From: Paenibacillus sp. V4I7
GTDB taxonomy: Bacteria > Bacillota > Bacilli > Paenibacillales > NBRC-103111
Direction of reading: 5' to 3'
Assembly: GCF_030817275.1 (NCBI RefSeq)
Contig: NZ_JAUSZD010000002.1
Coordinates: 7,597,501-7,660,000 of the forward strand
DNA length: 62,500 nucleotides
Within the stretch, counting starts at the first letter, position 1, and the number at the start of each line of letters is the position of its first letter. Below, in pieces: positions 43,559-52,449 of this stretch. The position numbers and the translations under genes are program-made. The notes below the pieces were generated by a model. That model made no database searches. It worked only from the letters and a program-made list of their open reading frames with translations, and had not been told where the DNA came from.

Positions 43559-44101
43559 ATGACAGTAAGAATGAAAGATCGTTATTTGAACGAAATAACT
43601 CCAGCGTTAATTCAAAAGTTTAACTACTCAACAGTCATGCAAGTTCCTAAAGTCGAGAAAATCGTTATCAACATGGGTGTTGGTGAGGCTGTATCGAACT
43701 CCAAAGTACTTGACACTGCAGTAGAAGATCTTCAAAAGATCTCTGGTCAAAAACCAGTTGTAACAAAATCCAAAAAAGCGATCGCGGGTTTCAAACTTCG
43801 TGAAAATATGCCAATCGGCGTGAAAGTAACTCTTCGCGGCGAGCGCATGTATCATTTCTTGGATAAACTTTTCAACGTATCACTTCCACGTGTACGTGAC
43901 TTCCGTGGTATTTCCAACAAGGCTTTTGACGGCCGTGGAAACTACACACTTGGTCTGAAAGAACAACTCATTTTCCCAGAAATTGAGTATGATAAAGTTG
44001 ATAAAGTTCGTGGTATGGATATTGTTATCGTTACAACGGCTAAGTCCGACGAGGAAGCTCGCGAGCTTTTAACACAACTCGGAGCGCCTTTCGTTAAATA
44101 G
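43559..44101 (+). CDS. rplE: 50S ribosomal protein L5
   Basis: 180 aa; binds 5S rRNA in the central protuberance. Conserved VEKIVINMGVGEA, KKAIAGFKLRENMPIG and FRGISNKAFDGRGNYTLG. AAAGGAGG precedes the ATG. Confidence 0.98.
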   Translation: MTVRMKDRYLNEITPALIQKFNYSTVMQVPKVEKIVINMGVGEAVSNSKVLDTAVEDLQKISGQKPVVTKSKKAIAGFKLRENMPIGVKVTLRGERMYHFLDKLFNVSLPRVRDFRGISNKAFDGRGNYTLGLKEQLIFPEIEYDKVDKVRGMDIVIVTTAKSDEEARELLTQLGAPFVK

Positions 44102-44137
44102 GTTACCAGTCGTACCTATCAGGAGGTGTTATATTAA

Positions 44138-44323
44138 GTGGCAAAAACTTCGATGAAAGTCAAACAGCAACGTACCCCGAAGTTTAAAGTGCAAGCATAC
44201 ACACGTTGTGAGCGCTGCGGACGTCCGCATTCAGTGCTTCGCAAGTTCAAAATTTGTCGGATTTGTTTCCGCGAATTAGCACACAAAGGTCAGATTCCAG
44301 GCGTTAAAAAAGCAAGCTGGTAA
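44138..44323 (+). CDS. rpsN: 30S ribosomal protein S14, zinc-binding type Z
   Basis: 61 aa with two CxxC pairs (CERC and CRIC), the short zinc form found in the spc operon of many Gram-positives; zinc-free paralogues take over in zinc starvation in Bacillus. The start is GTG at 44138 after AGGAGG. Confidence 0.97.
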   Translation: MAKTSMKVKQQRTPKFKVQAYTRCERCGRPHSVLRKFKICRICFRELAHKGQIPGVKKASW

Positions 44324-44356
44324 TCACCCTATTTTCGGGAAGGAGGTTTACACAAA

Positions 44357-44755
44357 ATGGTCATGTCAGATCCAATTGCAGATATGCTAACTCGCATTCG
44401 TAATGCGAATATCGTACGTCATGAAACAGTTGAAATTCCTGCATCAAAAGTGAAGAGGGAAATCGCTGAAATCCTTAAAAAAGAGGGATTTATCCGTGAT
44501 GCTGAGTACGTTGAAGATAGCAAACAAGGTATCATTCGTTTGTTCCTGAAATACGGTTCAAACAATGAGCGTGTTATCTCCGGTTTGAAAAGAATTTCCA
44601 AACCAGGTCTACGCGTTTACACTAAATCACAAGAAATCCCTCGTGTATTGGGCGGATTAGGGATTGCCATCATCTCCACATCTAAAGGAGTTATGACGGA
44701 TAAAGATGCTCGTCAATCCAAAGCTGGCGGAGAGGTTATCTGCTACGTTTGGTAA
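44357..44755 (+). CDS. rpsH: 30S ribosomal protein S8
   Basis: 132 aa; binds the central domain of 16S rRNA. SDPIADMLTRIRNAN start and ISTSKGVMTDKDARQSKAGGEVIC at the C-terminal RNA-binding part (read in parts). The ATG at 44357 is chosen from the AAGGAGG spacing; the ATG at 44363 is an alternative. Confidence 0.97.
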   Translation: MVMSDPIADMLTRIRNANIVRHETVEIPASKVKREIAEILKKEGFIRDAEYVEDSKQGIIRLFLKYGSNNERVISGLKRISKPGLRVYTKSQEIPRVLGGLGIAIISTSKGVMTDKDARQSKAGGEVICYVW

Positions 44756-44784
44756 TACAATTGTAATTGAATGGAGGTGCAAAC

Positions 44785-45327
44785 ATGTCTCGTATTGGTC
44801 GTAAGCCAATCACCATTCCAAGTGGTGTAAATGTAACACTAGACAATACTCAAATCACGGTTAAAGGCCCTAAAGGTTCTTTGTCCCGTGAACTTCATAA
44901 AGATATGAAAGTAAATGTTCTAGAAAACGAGATTTCCGTTGAGCGTCCTTCCGATAACAAACTCCACCGTTCCCTGCATGGTACAACACGTAGTGTTGTT
45001 GCCAACATGGTAAGTGGCGTAACGGAAGGTTTCACGAAATCTTTGGATCTAGTTGGCGTTGGTTACCGTGCTAACAAGAGCGGCGACAAATTAGTTCTCA
45101 ACGTTGGGTACTCCCATCCAGTTGAAATCACTCCTGAAAACGGCATTGAGTTCGATGTTCCTACGAACACGAAAATCATCGTTAAAGGTATTGATAAAGA
45201 ATTAGTAGGCGCTATGGCAGCTAAAGTTCGTTCCGTACGTGAGCCAGAGCCGTATAAAGGTAAAGGTATCAAGTATGAAGGCGAACGTATTCTTCGTAAA
45301 GAAGGTAAAGCTGGTAAGAAGAAATAA
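44785..45327 (+). CDS. rplF: 50S ribosomal protein L6
   Basis: 180 aa near the sarcin-ricin loop. MSRIGRKPITIPSGV start, GVTEGFTKSLDLVGVGYRA and the C-terminal RRVREPEPYKGKGIKYEGE-like stretch. The ATG at 44785 follows TGGAGGTG. Confidence 0.98.
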   Translation: MSRIGRKPITIPSGVNVTLDNTQITVKGPKGSLSRELHKDMKVNVLENEISVERPSDNKLHRSLHGTTRSVVANMVSGVTEGFTKSLDLVGVGYRANKSGDKLVLNVGYSHPVEITPENGIEFDVPTNTKIIVKGIDKELVGAMAAKVRSVREPEPYKGKGIKYEGERILRKEGKAGKKK

Positions 45328-45350
45328 GATCGTTAGATCGCGGGTAATAG

Positions 45351-45388
45351 CTAAGAGTTTTCGAATGAAAACTTGCTACGTAAGCATA
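45351..45388 (-). repeat. Short dispersed hairpin repeat, copy 2
   Basis: Read on the - strand: TATGCTTACGTAGCAAG, then GTTTTC-ATTC-GAAAAC. It lies in the 100-nt rplF-rplR gap, one of the longest gaps in the otherwise compact superoperon, in opposite orientation to copies 1 and 3. Confidence 0.65.
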
Positions 45389-45428
45389 AGCCTCGCATCA
45401 TAAGATGATGAAAGGAGTGTAAGTATAG

Positions 45429-45797
45429 ATGATTACTAAAAGCGATAAAAATAAAGCTCGTTTGAAAAGACATCTTCGTGTTCGTAAGAAAATCGAAGGT
45501 ACAACTGTTCGTCCGCGCTTAAACATTTTCCGCTCTTCCAAACACATGTATGCTCAACTTATCGATGATACAACGGGTATTACAATCGTTGCTGCATCGA
45601 CTCAAGATAAAGAACTGAAAAGTGAAATTGGTAATGGCGGTAACGTTGAAGCTGCTCGTAAAGTTGGCGCATTAATCGCTCAACGCGCGAAAGAAAAAGG
45701 TTTAGACAGAGTGGTATTTGACCGCGGTGGCTACCTTTATCATGGACGTGTTCAAGCATTAGCTGACGCAGCTCGTGAAGCTGGACTTGAATTCTAG
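45429..45797 (+). CDS. rplR: 50S ribosomal protein L18
   Basis: 122 aa 5S rRNA-binding protein: RLKRHLRVRKKIEGT, RPRLNIFRSSKHMYAQLIDD and FDRGGYLYHGRVQALADAARE. AAAGGAGTG precedes the ATG. Preceded by the repeat at 45351-45388. Confidence 0.97.
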   Translation: MITKSDKNKARLKRHLRVRKKIEGTTVRPRLNIFRSSKHMYAQLIDDTTGITIVAASTQDKELKSEIGNGGNVEAARKVGALIAQRAKEKGLDRVVFDRGGYLYHGRVQALADAAREAGLEF

Positions 45798-45825
45798 GAA
45801 AAACATATATAAGGAGGTAAAAGAC

Positions 45826-46323
45826 TTGCGTGTAGATCCTAATACTTTAGAGCTAACAGAAAAAGTTGTTAATATTAATCGCGTAGCTAAAGTAGTAAAA
45901 GGCGGACGTCGTTTCAGCTTCAGCGCACTTGTTGTCGTTGGCGATGGCAATGGCTGGGTTGGCGCAGGAATCGGTAAAGCTTCCGAAGTTCCTGATGCAA
46001 TCCGCAAAGGCATTGAAGATGCGAAAAAGAACTTGATTCATGTTCCTATCGTAGGCACTTCGATTCCTCACCTTGTAACAGGTAAGTTTGGTGCAGGACG
46101 CGTTCTGTTAAAACCAGCTTCCCAAGGTACAGGAGTTATCGCTGGAGGACCAGTTCGTGCAGTACTTGAACTTGCTGGTATCGGCGATATCTTGACAAAA
46201 TCCCTTGGTTCATCGAACTCCATGAACATGGTTAACGCAACGCTTGAAGGCTTAAGCCGCTTGAAAAAAGCGGAAGAAGTTGCAAAGCTTCGTGGTAAAA
46301 CAGTTCAAGAGCTATTAGGTTAG
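45826..46323 (+). CDS. rpsE: 30S ribosomal protein S5
   Basis: 165 aa; mRNA entry and decoding accuracy. N-terminal dsRBD-like half (EKVVNINRVAKVVKGGRRFSF) and GRVLLKPASQGTGVIAGGPV. I chose the TTG at 45826 because AAGGAGG sits 8 nt before it; the longer in-frame ATG at 45775 lies inside rplR and has no ribosome-binding site. Confidence 0.95.
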   Translation: MRVDPNTLELTEKVVNINRVAKVVKGGRRFSFSALVVVGDGNGWVGAGIGKASEVPDAIRKGIEDAKKNLIHVPIVGTSIPHLVTGKFGAGRVLLKPASQGTGVIAGGPVRAVLELAGIGDILTKSLGSSNSMNMVNATLEGLSRLKKAEEVAKLRGKTVQELLG

Positions 46324-46334
46324 GAGGGGTAAAC

Positions 46335-46523
46335 ATGGCGAAACAATTACAAATTACCCTAAAACGCAGCCTGATTGGCCGCCCTGAAACACAACGCATT
46401 ACAGTGAAAACACTTGGTCTTCGCAAGATGCACCAAACTGTTCTTCATCAAGATAATGCTGCGATCAGAGGCATGGTTAATCAAGTGAGCCATTTGGTAG
46501 AAGTTAAAGAAATCGAAGCATAG
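46335..46523 (+). CDS. rpmD: 50S ribosomal protein L30
   Basis: 62 aa small L30 of the bacterial type: QITLKRSLIGRPETQRITVKTLGL (read in parts), ending in a short beta strand VSHLVEVKEIEA. TAGGAGGGG precedes the ATG, 11 nt after rpsE. Confidence 0.97.
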   Translation: MAKQLQITLKRSLIGRPETQRITVKTLGLRKMHQTVLHQDNAAIRGMVNQVSHLVEVKEIEA

Positions 46524-46559
46524 TAGCAAGATATTAAGATCTAGAGGAGGTGTGCAACG

Positions 46560-47000
46560 ATGAAGTTACATGAGCTAAGTTCTGCTACTGGTTCTCGTCA
46601 CACTCGTAAACGTGTTGGCCGTGGTACAAGTAGCGGCATGGGTAAAACATCAACTCGCGGACATAAAGGTCAAAACGCACGTTCTGGTGGAGGCGTTCGT
46701 CCTGGATTCGAGGGTGGACAAAACCCGTTATACCGTCGTTTACCTAAACGTGGTTTCACGAATCGTTTCCGTACGGAATACGCAATCGTAAACCTTGAAG
46801 ATTTGAACAATTTCGCAGCTGGTACCGAAGTTACTCCACAAGTATTAATGGAGACTGGTATTGTTAAAGCTCCTAAAGATGGTATCAAGATTTTAGGAAA
46901 CGGTGAAATCACAGTAAAATTAACCGTTAAAGCGAATAAGTTCTCTCAATCAGCGATTGAGAAAATCCAAGCTGCCGGCGGTCAAACCGAGGTGATTTAA
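46560..47000 (+). CDS. rplO: 50S ribosomal protein L15
   Basis: 146 aa. Extended glycine/arginine-rich N-terminal part (RVGRGTSSGMGKTSTRGHKG) followed by a globular C-terminal domain. AGAGGAGGTG precedes the ATG. The last base of its stop is the first base of secY. Confidence 0.97.
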   Translation: MKLHELSSATGSRHTRKRVGRGTSSGMGKTSTRGHKGQNARSGGGVRPGFEGGQNPLYRRLPKRGFTNRFRTEYAIVNLEDLNNFAAGTEVTPQVLMETGIVKAPKDGIKILGNGEITVKLTVKANKFSQSAIEKIQAAGGQTEVI

Positions 47001-48304
47001 TGTTCAATACCATAGCCAACATCTTCAAAGTAGAAGATTTACGCAGAAGAATTCTATTTACGCTCATCTTGCTAATCGTCTACCGCTTAGGTGCCTTTAT
47101 TCCGGTACCTAACATTAATACGGATGTTCTGAAACTTCAAGACCAAGCGAATCAGAGTGATGTCTTTGGTTTGCTTAACACGTTTTCTGGCGGTGCGCTT
47201 TTCCAATTCTCCATCTTTGCGATGGGAATTATGCCTTACATCACGGCTTCTATCATTGTTCAGCTTTTGTCCATGGATGTAATTCCACGCTTTGCGCAAT
47301 GGGCAAAAGAAGGCGATGTCGGAAGAAAGAAAATGACACAAGTTACTCGTTACGGTACGATTATTCTAGGCGTGATTCAAGCTTTTGGTCTTTCCATTGG
47401 GTTTAACCGTTTGTATAGCGGACTCGTGATTGATCCAGGTGTCACAACCTTTGCTCTAATCGCTCTCGTACTGACTGCTGGTACAGCTTTCTTGATGTGG
47501 CTCGGTGAGCAAATTACGGAATATGGGATTGGAAACGGTATTTCCATTATCATCTTTGCAGGTATCGTCGCGGCGATTCCTACAACCATTCAACAAATTT
47601 ACAAATCACTTTTTGCGACCGAAGGAGTTTTGTTCCTTAATATCGTGAAACTGATCATTATTGCTTTGGTTGTTATACTGATTATTGCCGGGGTCATATT
47701 CGTACAGCAAGGTGTTCGTAAGATACCTGTACAATATGCGAAACGGGTAGTTGGTCGTAAAATGTATGGTGGTCAAACCACTCACATTCCTCTTAAAGTG
47801 AATGCAGCTGGTGTAATCCCTGTAATCTTTGCACTTTCGTTATTGATGTTCCCTCCTACCATTGCTAGTTACTGGAGAGGTAATGTTGTTGCAGAATGGA
47901 TCATAACTAATCTTAGTTTGAACCAAACCGCACCACTAGCGATTGTACTATACGTACTGCTGATTATTGGATTCACTTACTTTTACACCTTCGTACAAAT
48001 TAATCCAGTTCAAATGGCTGACCAGATGAAGAAAAATGGTGGCTACATACCTGGTATTAGACCCGGTAAAACAACATCGACTTATCTGACTCGCGTAATG
48101 ACTAGAATTACTCTTTCTGGAGCACTGTTTCTCTCAGCGATCTCAATTCTTCCAATGTTATTTGGAGGACTTGCCGGTTTGCCTAGTTCGGTTCAGATAG
48201 GTGGTACATCTTTACTTATCGTAGTAGGCGTTGGTCTTGAGACGATGAAACAGATCGAGAGCCAATTGATTAAGCGTCATTACAAAGGATTTATCAATAA
48301 ATAG
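47000..48304 (+). CDS. secY: SecY, protein translocase channel
   Basis: 434 aa, ten membrane helices by hydrophobicity; pore of the Sec translocon with SecE (20868) and SecG. Signature GGALFQFSIFAMGIMPYITASIIVQLL near helix 2 (read in parts) and the cytoplasmic loop with GKTTSTYL. The ATG overlaps the rplO stop, so translation is coupled. Confidence 0.97.
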   Translation: MFNTIANIFKVEDLRRRILFTLILLIVYRLGAFIPVPNINTDVLKLQDQANQSDVFGLLNTFSGGALFQFSIFAMGIMPYITASIIVQLLSMDVIPRFAQWAKEGDVGRKKMTQVTRYGTIILGVIQAFGLSIGFNRLYSGLVIDPGVTTFALIALVLTAGTAFLMWLGEQITEYGIGNGISIIIFAGIVAAIPTTIQQIYKSLFATEGVLFLNIVKLIIIALVVILIIAGVIFVQQGVRKIPVQYAKRVVGRKMYGGQTTHIPLKVNAAGVIPVIFALSLLMFPPTIASYWRGNVVAEWIITNLSLNQTAPLAIVLYVLLIIGFTYFYTFVQINPVQMADQMKKNGGYIPGIRPGKTTSTYLTRVMTRITLSGALFLSAISILPMLFGGLAGLPSSVQIGGTSLLIVVGVGLETMKQIESQLIKRHYKGFINK

Positions 48305-48306
48305 CT

Positions 48307-48349
48307 AATAGGTTCTGATGGGGCAATATCTGCGACATCGGCACCTATT
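48307..48349 (+). other. Hairpin between secY and adk
   Basis: AATAGGT (48307-48313) pairs with ACCTATT (48343-48349), with GATG/CATC inside. No T run follows, so it is not a classic terminator. It may separate or process the ribosomal and adk parts of the message. Confidence 0.45.
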
Positions 48350-48389
48350 GTGCTGTTCGTAATGCCGAGTGCGATGGGAGGTTTTAAGT

Positions 48390-49040
48390 GTGAACGTAAT
48401 TTTTATGGGGCCTCCTGGTGCAGGCAAAGGTACGCAAGCTGAAAAGATCGTAAACGAATTTCAAATTCCTCATATATCGACTGGAGATGCTTTTCGTTTG
48501 GCGATGAGTCAAGGAACACCGCTTGGTGTTGAGGCCAAAGGTTATGTGGATAAGGGACTTCTGGTTCCTGATGAAATAACGAACGGTATTGTGAGAGAGC
48601 GTCTTGCCCAACCGGATTGCGATAAAGGGTTTTTGCTTGACGGGTTCCCTAGAACTGTTGCTCAAGCAGATGCGTTGTCTGAAATCGTAGATTCATTAGG
48701 TAAGAAGATTGAAGTAGTTATCAATCTTTCCGTTGATCGCAGTTTCTTGCTTGCAAGACTAACTGGCCGAAGAATTTGTAAATCCTGTGGTTCTACGTAT
48801 CATGTAATCTTCAACCCACCAAAGCAAGAAGGCGTATGCGATAAATGTTCGGGTGAGTTGTACCAACGATCTGATGATACGGAAGAGAAAGTCGGAACTC
48901 GTTTGGATGAATACATCAATAAAACGGCTCCGCTGCTGGATTACTACCAAAAGAGGGAATTATTGCGTGAGGTTAACGGGGAACAAGACATTCATGCGGT
49001 AACCGAACAAATTAGCTCACTGCTACGAGGTCTAGCGTAA
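48390..49040 (+). CDS. adk: Adenylate kinase
   Basis: Interconverts ATP, AMP and ADP. 216 aa, long form with P-loop GPPGAGKGTQ (residues 7-16), DGFPRT, and a LID with four cysteines (CKSC, CDKC) that should bind zinc, typical of Gram-positives. The start is GTG at 48390, 8 nt after GGGAGG. The stop overlaps map. Confidence 0.96.
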   Translation: MNVIFMGPPGAGKGTQAEKIVNEFQIPHISTGDAFRLAMSQGTPLGVEAKGYVDKGLLVPDEITNGIVRERLAQPDCDKGFLLDGFPRTVAQADALSEIVDSLGKKIEVVINLSVDRSFLLARLTGRRICKSCGSTYHVIFNPPKQEGVCDKCSGELYQRSDDTEEKVGTRLDEYINKTAPLLDYYQKRELLREVNGEQDIHAVTEQISSLLRGLA

Positions 49041-49792
49041 TGATCATTTGTAAGTCCGAGGTTGAACTAGACCTAATGCGAGAAGCTGGTCGTATCGTAG
49101 CCGAAACGCACCGCTTATTGGCAAGGGCGATTCGTCCGAACATTACAACGAAAGAACTTGATCAGATCGCAGAGGAATTCATTCGCAGTCAGGGAGCGAT
49201 TCCATCTTTTAAAGGTTACAACGGTTTTCCTGGAAGCATTTGTGCTTCAGTCAACGAAGAATTAGTTCATGGTATTCCTGGTCCAAGAAAGCTGACTGAG
49301 GGCGATATTATCAGTATAGATATTGGTGCTCAGTATAAAGGTTATCATGGAGATTCTGCTTGGACGTATCCTGTCGGTGAAATTTCTGAAACAGCTGGGC
49401 GTTTGTTAGCTGTGACAGAACAATCACTGTATCGAGGCATAGCAGAAGCTAAACCGGATGCTAGACTCTACACGTTGTCGCATGCAATCCAAACTTGTAT
49501 TGAAGACGCAGGCTTCTCCGTGGTTATAGAGTATGTCGGTCACGGTATCGGAACGGATCTTCACGAAGAACCACAAATTCCGAATTATGGTGTACCTGAT
49601 AAAGGTCCTCGTCTCAAACCAGGCATGGTCCTAGCCATTGAACCGATGGTGGTCGTTGGCGAAAGATTTGTCCAAACACTCGAAGACGATTGGACTGTTG
49701 TCACTGCGGATCGTACCCTATGTGCTCATTTTGAACATACGATTGCAATTACGGCAGCTGGTTATGAAATATTAACTTTGCCTAGATCGTAG
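49040..49792 (+). CDS. map: Methionine aminopeptidase, type I
   Basis: Removes N-terminal methionine from new proteins. 250 aa; metal ligands appear in ISIDIGAQYKGYHGDSAWT (two Asp), VGHGIGTDLHEEPQ (His), AIEPMVV (Glu) and the final EHT motif (Glu). The ATG overlaps the adk stop (TAATG). Confidence 0.96.
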   Translation: MIICKSEVELDLMREAGRIVAETHRLLARAIRPNITTKELDQIAEEFIRSQGAIPSFKGYNGFPGSICASVNEELVHGIPGPRKLTEGDIISIDIGAQYKGYHGDSAWTYPVGEISETAGRLLAVTEQSLYRGIAEAKPDARLYTLSHAIQTCIEDAGFSVVIEYVGHGIGTDLHEEPQIPNYGVPDKGPRLKPGMVLAIEPMVVVGERFVQTLEDDWTVVTADRTLCAHFEHTIAITAAGYEILTLPRS

Positions 49793-49802
49793 GTGATGAT
49801 GA

Positions 49803-50096
49803 ATGGATAGCAAGATTCCAAAGGTGGGTCAAATCGTAAAGGTGCTTCGCGGTCGAGATCCCGGAGAATATGCGGTCGTAATTGGAATTGTCGATCATCG
49901 ATTTGTCTGGCTTGCCGACGGTGATAATCGCAAATTCGATCAACCGAAGAAGAAGAACCTGAATCATCTTCAGTTACAAGAAACGATTAGCAGTGAAGTG
50001 GAGTCAAGCATTAGGGAAACAGGTCGTGTTACTAATGGAAAGTTGCGCTTCGCAATTGCCAAATTCGTTGAACTTATGCAAGATGAAGCACAATAG
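49803..50096 (+). CDS. KOW-domain RNA-binding protein (YbzG-like)
   Basis: 97 aa with an N-terminal KOW motif (VGQIVKVLRGRDPGEYAVVIGI), as in L14e-type proteins. It is found between map and infA in many Bacilli, and a ribosome-linked role is assumed, not shown. The C-terminal half is helical. The start has only a weak GGTGATG site, implying coupling to map. Confidence 0.85.
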   Translation: MDSKIPKVGQIVKVLRGRDPGEYAVVIGIVDHRFVWLADGDNRKFDQPKKKNLNHLQLQETISSEVESSIRETGRVTNGKLRFAIAKFVELMQDEAQ

Positions 50097-50112
50097 AGAA
50101 AGGAGAATGACT

Positions 50113-50331
50113 GTGGCCAAAGAAGATGTAATTGAAGTAGAAGGTACAGTGATTGAACCTCTTCCGAATGCAATGTTTAAGGTTGAATTGGAAAATGGTC
50201 ATAAAATCCTAGCCCATGTATCCGGTAAGATCAGAATGCATTTTATCCGCATTTTGCCTGGAGATAAGGTTACCGTAGAATTATCGCCTTATGATTTAAC
50301 GAGAGGCCGTATAACCTACCGTTTCAAATAA
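50113..50331 (+). CDS. infA: Translation initiation factor IF-1
   Basis: 72 aa OB-fold protein blocking the A site during initiation: AKEDVIEVEGTVIEPLPNAMF, HVSGKIRMHFIRILPGD, ending RGRITYRFK. The GTG at 50113 is preferred: AGGAG ends 7 nt upstream, whereas the ATG at 50107 is too close. Confidence 0.95.
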   Translation: MAKEDVIEVEGTVIEPLPNAMFKVELENGHKILAHVSGKIRMHFIRILPGDKVTVELSPYDLTRGRITYRFK

Positions 50332-50367
50332 ATGTTCGGCTTACATGTAAGTTACTCTCTCAAGGCG

Positions 50368-50420
50368 TATGCTTACGAAGCAAGTTTTCTAACAGAAAAC
50401 GCAACATGGTTGCTTACGAT
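50368..50420 (+). repeat. Short dispersed hairpin repeat, copy 3 (best copy)
   Basis: TATGCTTACGAAGCAA, then GTTTTCT-AAC-AGAAAAC (50384-50400), then a second TTGCTTACGA (50410-50419). It fills the infA-rpmJ gap just before the rpmJ ribosome-binding site. It is the most complete member of the family in this window. Confidence 0.7.
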
Positions 50421-50438
50421 GATAAGGAGGGCTTAAAA

Positions 50439-50552
50439 ATGAAAGTTAGACCGTCGGTTAAACCGATTTGCGAGAAATGCAAAGTTATTCGCCGTAAAGG
50501 TAATGTAATGGTTATTTGTGAAAATCCTAAGCACAAACAAAAACAAGGTTAA
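50439..50552 (+). CDS. rpmJ: 50S ribosomal protein L36
   Basis: 37 aa, the smallest ribosomal protein. Zinc ligands C11, C14, C27 and H33 (CEKC, C..., H) mark the zinc-binding form. The ATG at 50439 follows AAGGAGGG. Confidence 0.97.
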   Translation: MKVRPSVKPICEKCKVIRRKGNVMVICENPKHKQKQG

Positions 50553-50571
50553 AAGGAGGTGCAATCTGTAG

Positions 50572-50940
50572 ATGGCACGTTTAGCTGGAGTTGACTTACC
50601 TCGTGACAAACGAGTTGTAATCGCGTTAACTTACATTTTCGGTATCGGCACTACAACTGCTCAGAAAATCATTGCTTCCACAGGTATCGACGCTAGTACT
50701 CGCGTTCGCGACTTGACTGAAGATGAAGTGAGCAAGATCCGTGATGTAATTGACAAAACCCTTAAAGTAGAAGGCGACCTTCGTCGCGAAATTTCTCTAA
50801 ACATCAAACGTCTAATCGAAATCGGATCCTACCGTGGTCTTCGTCACCGCCGTGGTCTTCCTGTTCGTGGACAACGTACTAAAACTAATGCTCGTACACG
50901 TAAAGGTCCTCGTCGTACGGTAGCTAATAAGAAGAAATAA
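50572..50940 (+). CDS. rpsM: 30S ribosomal protein S13
   Basis: 122 aa head protein touching P-site tRNA and making intersubunit bridges. MARLAGVDLPRDKR start, GLRHRRGLPVRGQRTKTNAR in the basic tail. AAAAGGAGGTG precedes the ATG. Confidence 0.98.
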   Translation: MARLAGVDLPRDKRVVIALTYIFGIGTTTAQKIIASTGIDASTRVRDLTEDEVSKIRDVIDKTLKVEGDLRREISLNIKRLIEIGSYRGLRHRRGLPVRGQRTKTNARTRKGPRRTVANKKK

Positions 50941-50958
50941 TAAAGGGGGTTAGAGCTA

Positions 50959-51354
50959 ATGGCAAAACCTAAAAAAGTAGTCCGTACGAAACGTCGTGAC
51001 CGGAAAAATATTGAGAGCGGTGTAGCACACATCCGTTCAACATTTAACAACACGATCGTAACGATCACGGATCCGCATGGTAACGCAATTTCTTGGGCAA
51101 GTTCAGGAAACCTTGGATTCAAAGGTTCCCGTAAAAGCACACCTTTTGCGGCGCAAATGGCAGCTGAAAAAGCAGCTAAAGCAGCTATGGAGCATGGCTT
51201 GAAAACTGTTGAAGTAATGGTTAAAGGTCCAGGTGCTGGCCGTGAAGCAGCAATTCGTTCTTTGCAAGCAGCAGGTCTTGAAGTAAACCTGATTAAAGAC
51301 GTGACTCCGGTTCCTCATAATGGCTGCCGTCCTCCAAAACGTCGTCGCGTATAA
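50959..51354 (+). CDS. rpsK: 30S ribosomal protein S11
   Basis: 131 aa platform protein. HIRSTFNNTIVTITDPHGN, and the conserved end DVTPVPHNGCRPPKRRRV. AAAGGGGG precedes the ATG. Confidence 0.98.
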   Translation: MAKPKKVVRTKRRDRKNIESGVAHIRSTFNNTIVTITDPHGNAISWASSGNLGFKGSRKSTPFAAQMAAEKAAKAAMEHGLKTVEVMVKGPGAGREAAIRSLQAAGLEVNLIKDVTPVPHNGCRPPKRRRV

Positions 51355-51480
51355 TTCAGGATCACTTTGTAGTATAATTATTCTAAAATCGTGAATAATG
51401 GTTTGAAGGATAGGAATACTATGAAATTTTCAGGCGAAGTATCCAGAGGGAAACGACGTATTGAATGGAGGGTACATTTC

Positions 51481-52425
51481 ATGATCGAAATCGAAAAGCC
51501 AAAAATAGAAACCGTAGCATTAAGTGAAGATGGCGCTTATGGTAGATTTATCATCGAGCCGTTGGAGCGTGGCTATGGTACAACCTTAGGTAACTCACTA
51601 CGTCGTATCTTACTGTCCTCTTTACCGGGGGCAGCAGTAACCTCTGTCCAAATCGATGGCGTTTTACATGAGTTTTCAACGATTCCTGGCGTGCTTGAGG
51701 ATGTAACGGAAATTATTCTCAACTTGAAAGGCCTATCGTTGAAAATTCACTCCGATGAGGAGAAAGTGCTTGAAATTGATGCAGAAGGGGAAGGTAATAT
51801 TACTGCGGCAGATATTCGTGGTGATAGTGATGTGGAGATTCTTAACCCGGATCTGCATATCGCTACCTTATCTCCTGATGCGCGTCTTCATATGAGGATT
51901 CATGCGGGCAGAGGTCGCGGTTACGTCCAATCGGACAAAAATAAGCATGAAGAACAACCAATTGGTGTGATTCCAATTGATTCGATCTACACGCCTATTA
52001 CCCGAGTAAACTATGCGATTGAGAATACTCGCGTCGGCCAAGTGACTAACTATGATAAGTTGACCCTCGAAGTGTGGACCGATGGAAGTATTCGACCAGA
52101 AGAAGCAGTGAGCTTGGGTGCCAAAATCTTAACAGAACATCTGAACTTGTTCGTCGGTTTGACGGATGAAGCGAAAGATGCAGAGATTATGGTAGAGAAA
52201 GAAGAAGATAAGAAAGAGAAAGTTCTGGAGATGACTATTGAGGAACTTGATCTATCTGTTCGTTCTTACAACTGTCTCAAGCGTGCAGGGATTAACACCG
52301 TACAAGAGCTGATTACCAAAACAGAAGAAGACATGATGAAAGTTCGGAACTTAGGACGCAAATCACTTGAAGAAGTTCAAGAGAAGCTCGAAGAGCTGGG
52401 TTTGGGACTACGTACTGAGGAATAA
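51481..52425 (+). CDS. rpoA: RpoA, RNA polymerase alpha subunit
   Basis: 314 aa. N-terminal domain (~1-228) for dimerisation and assembly (GYGTTLGNSLRRILLSSLPG); acidic linker (EKEEDKKEK); C-terminal domain (~245-314, ELDLSVRSYNCLKRAGINTV) for UP elements and activators. The ATG at 51481 follows TGGAGGG. An in-frame extension to 51391 is rejected because the Paenibacillus/Bacillus N-terminus is MIEIEKP. Confidence 0.97.
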   Translation: MIEIEKPKIETVALSEDGAYGRFIIEPLERGYGTTLGNSLRRILLSSLPGAAVTSVQIDGVLHEFSTIPGVLEDVTEIILNLKGLSLKIHSDEEKVLEIDAEGEGNITAADIRGDSDVEILNPDLHIATLSPDARLHMRIHAGRGRGYVQSDKNKHEEQPIGVIPIDSIYTPITRVNYAIENTRVGQVTNYDKLTLEVWTDGSIRPEEAVSLGAKILTEHLNLFVGLTDEAKDAEIMVEKEEDKKEKVLEMTIEELDLSVRSYNCLKRAGINTVQELITKTEEDMMKVRNLGRKSLEEVQEKLEELGLGLRTEE

Positions 52426-52449
52426 TCTTGTCAGAAGGAGGTTAATTCA

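Noticed and set aside
51391..51480. N-terminal extension of rpoA by 30 codons
   Set aside because: The known N-terminus is MIEIEKP and TGGAGGG directly precedes the ATG at 51481.
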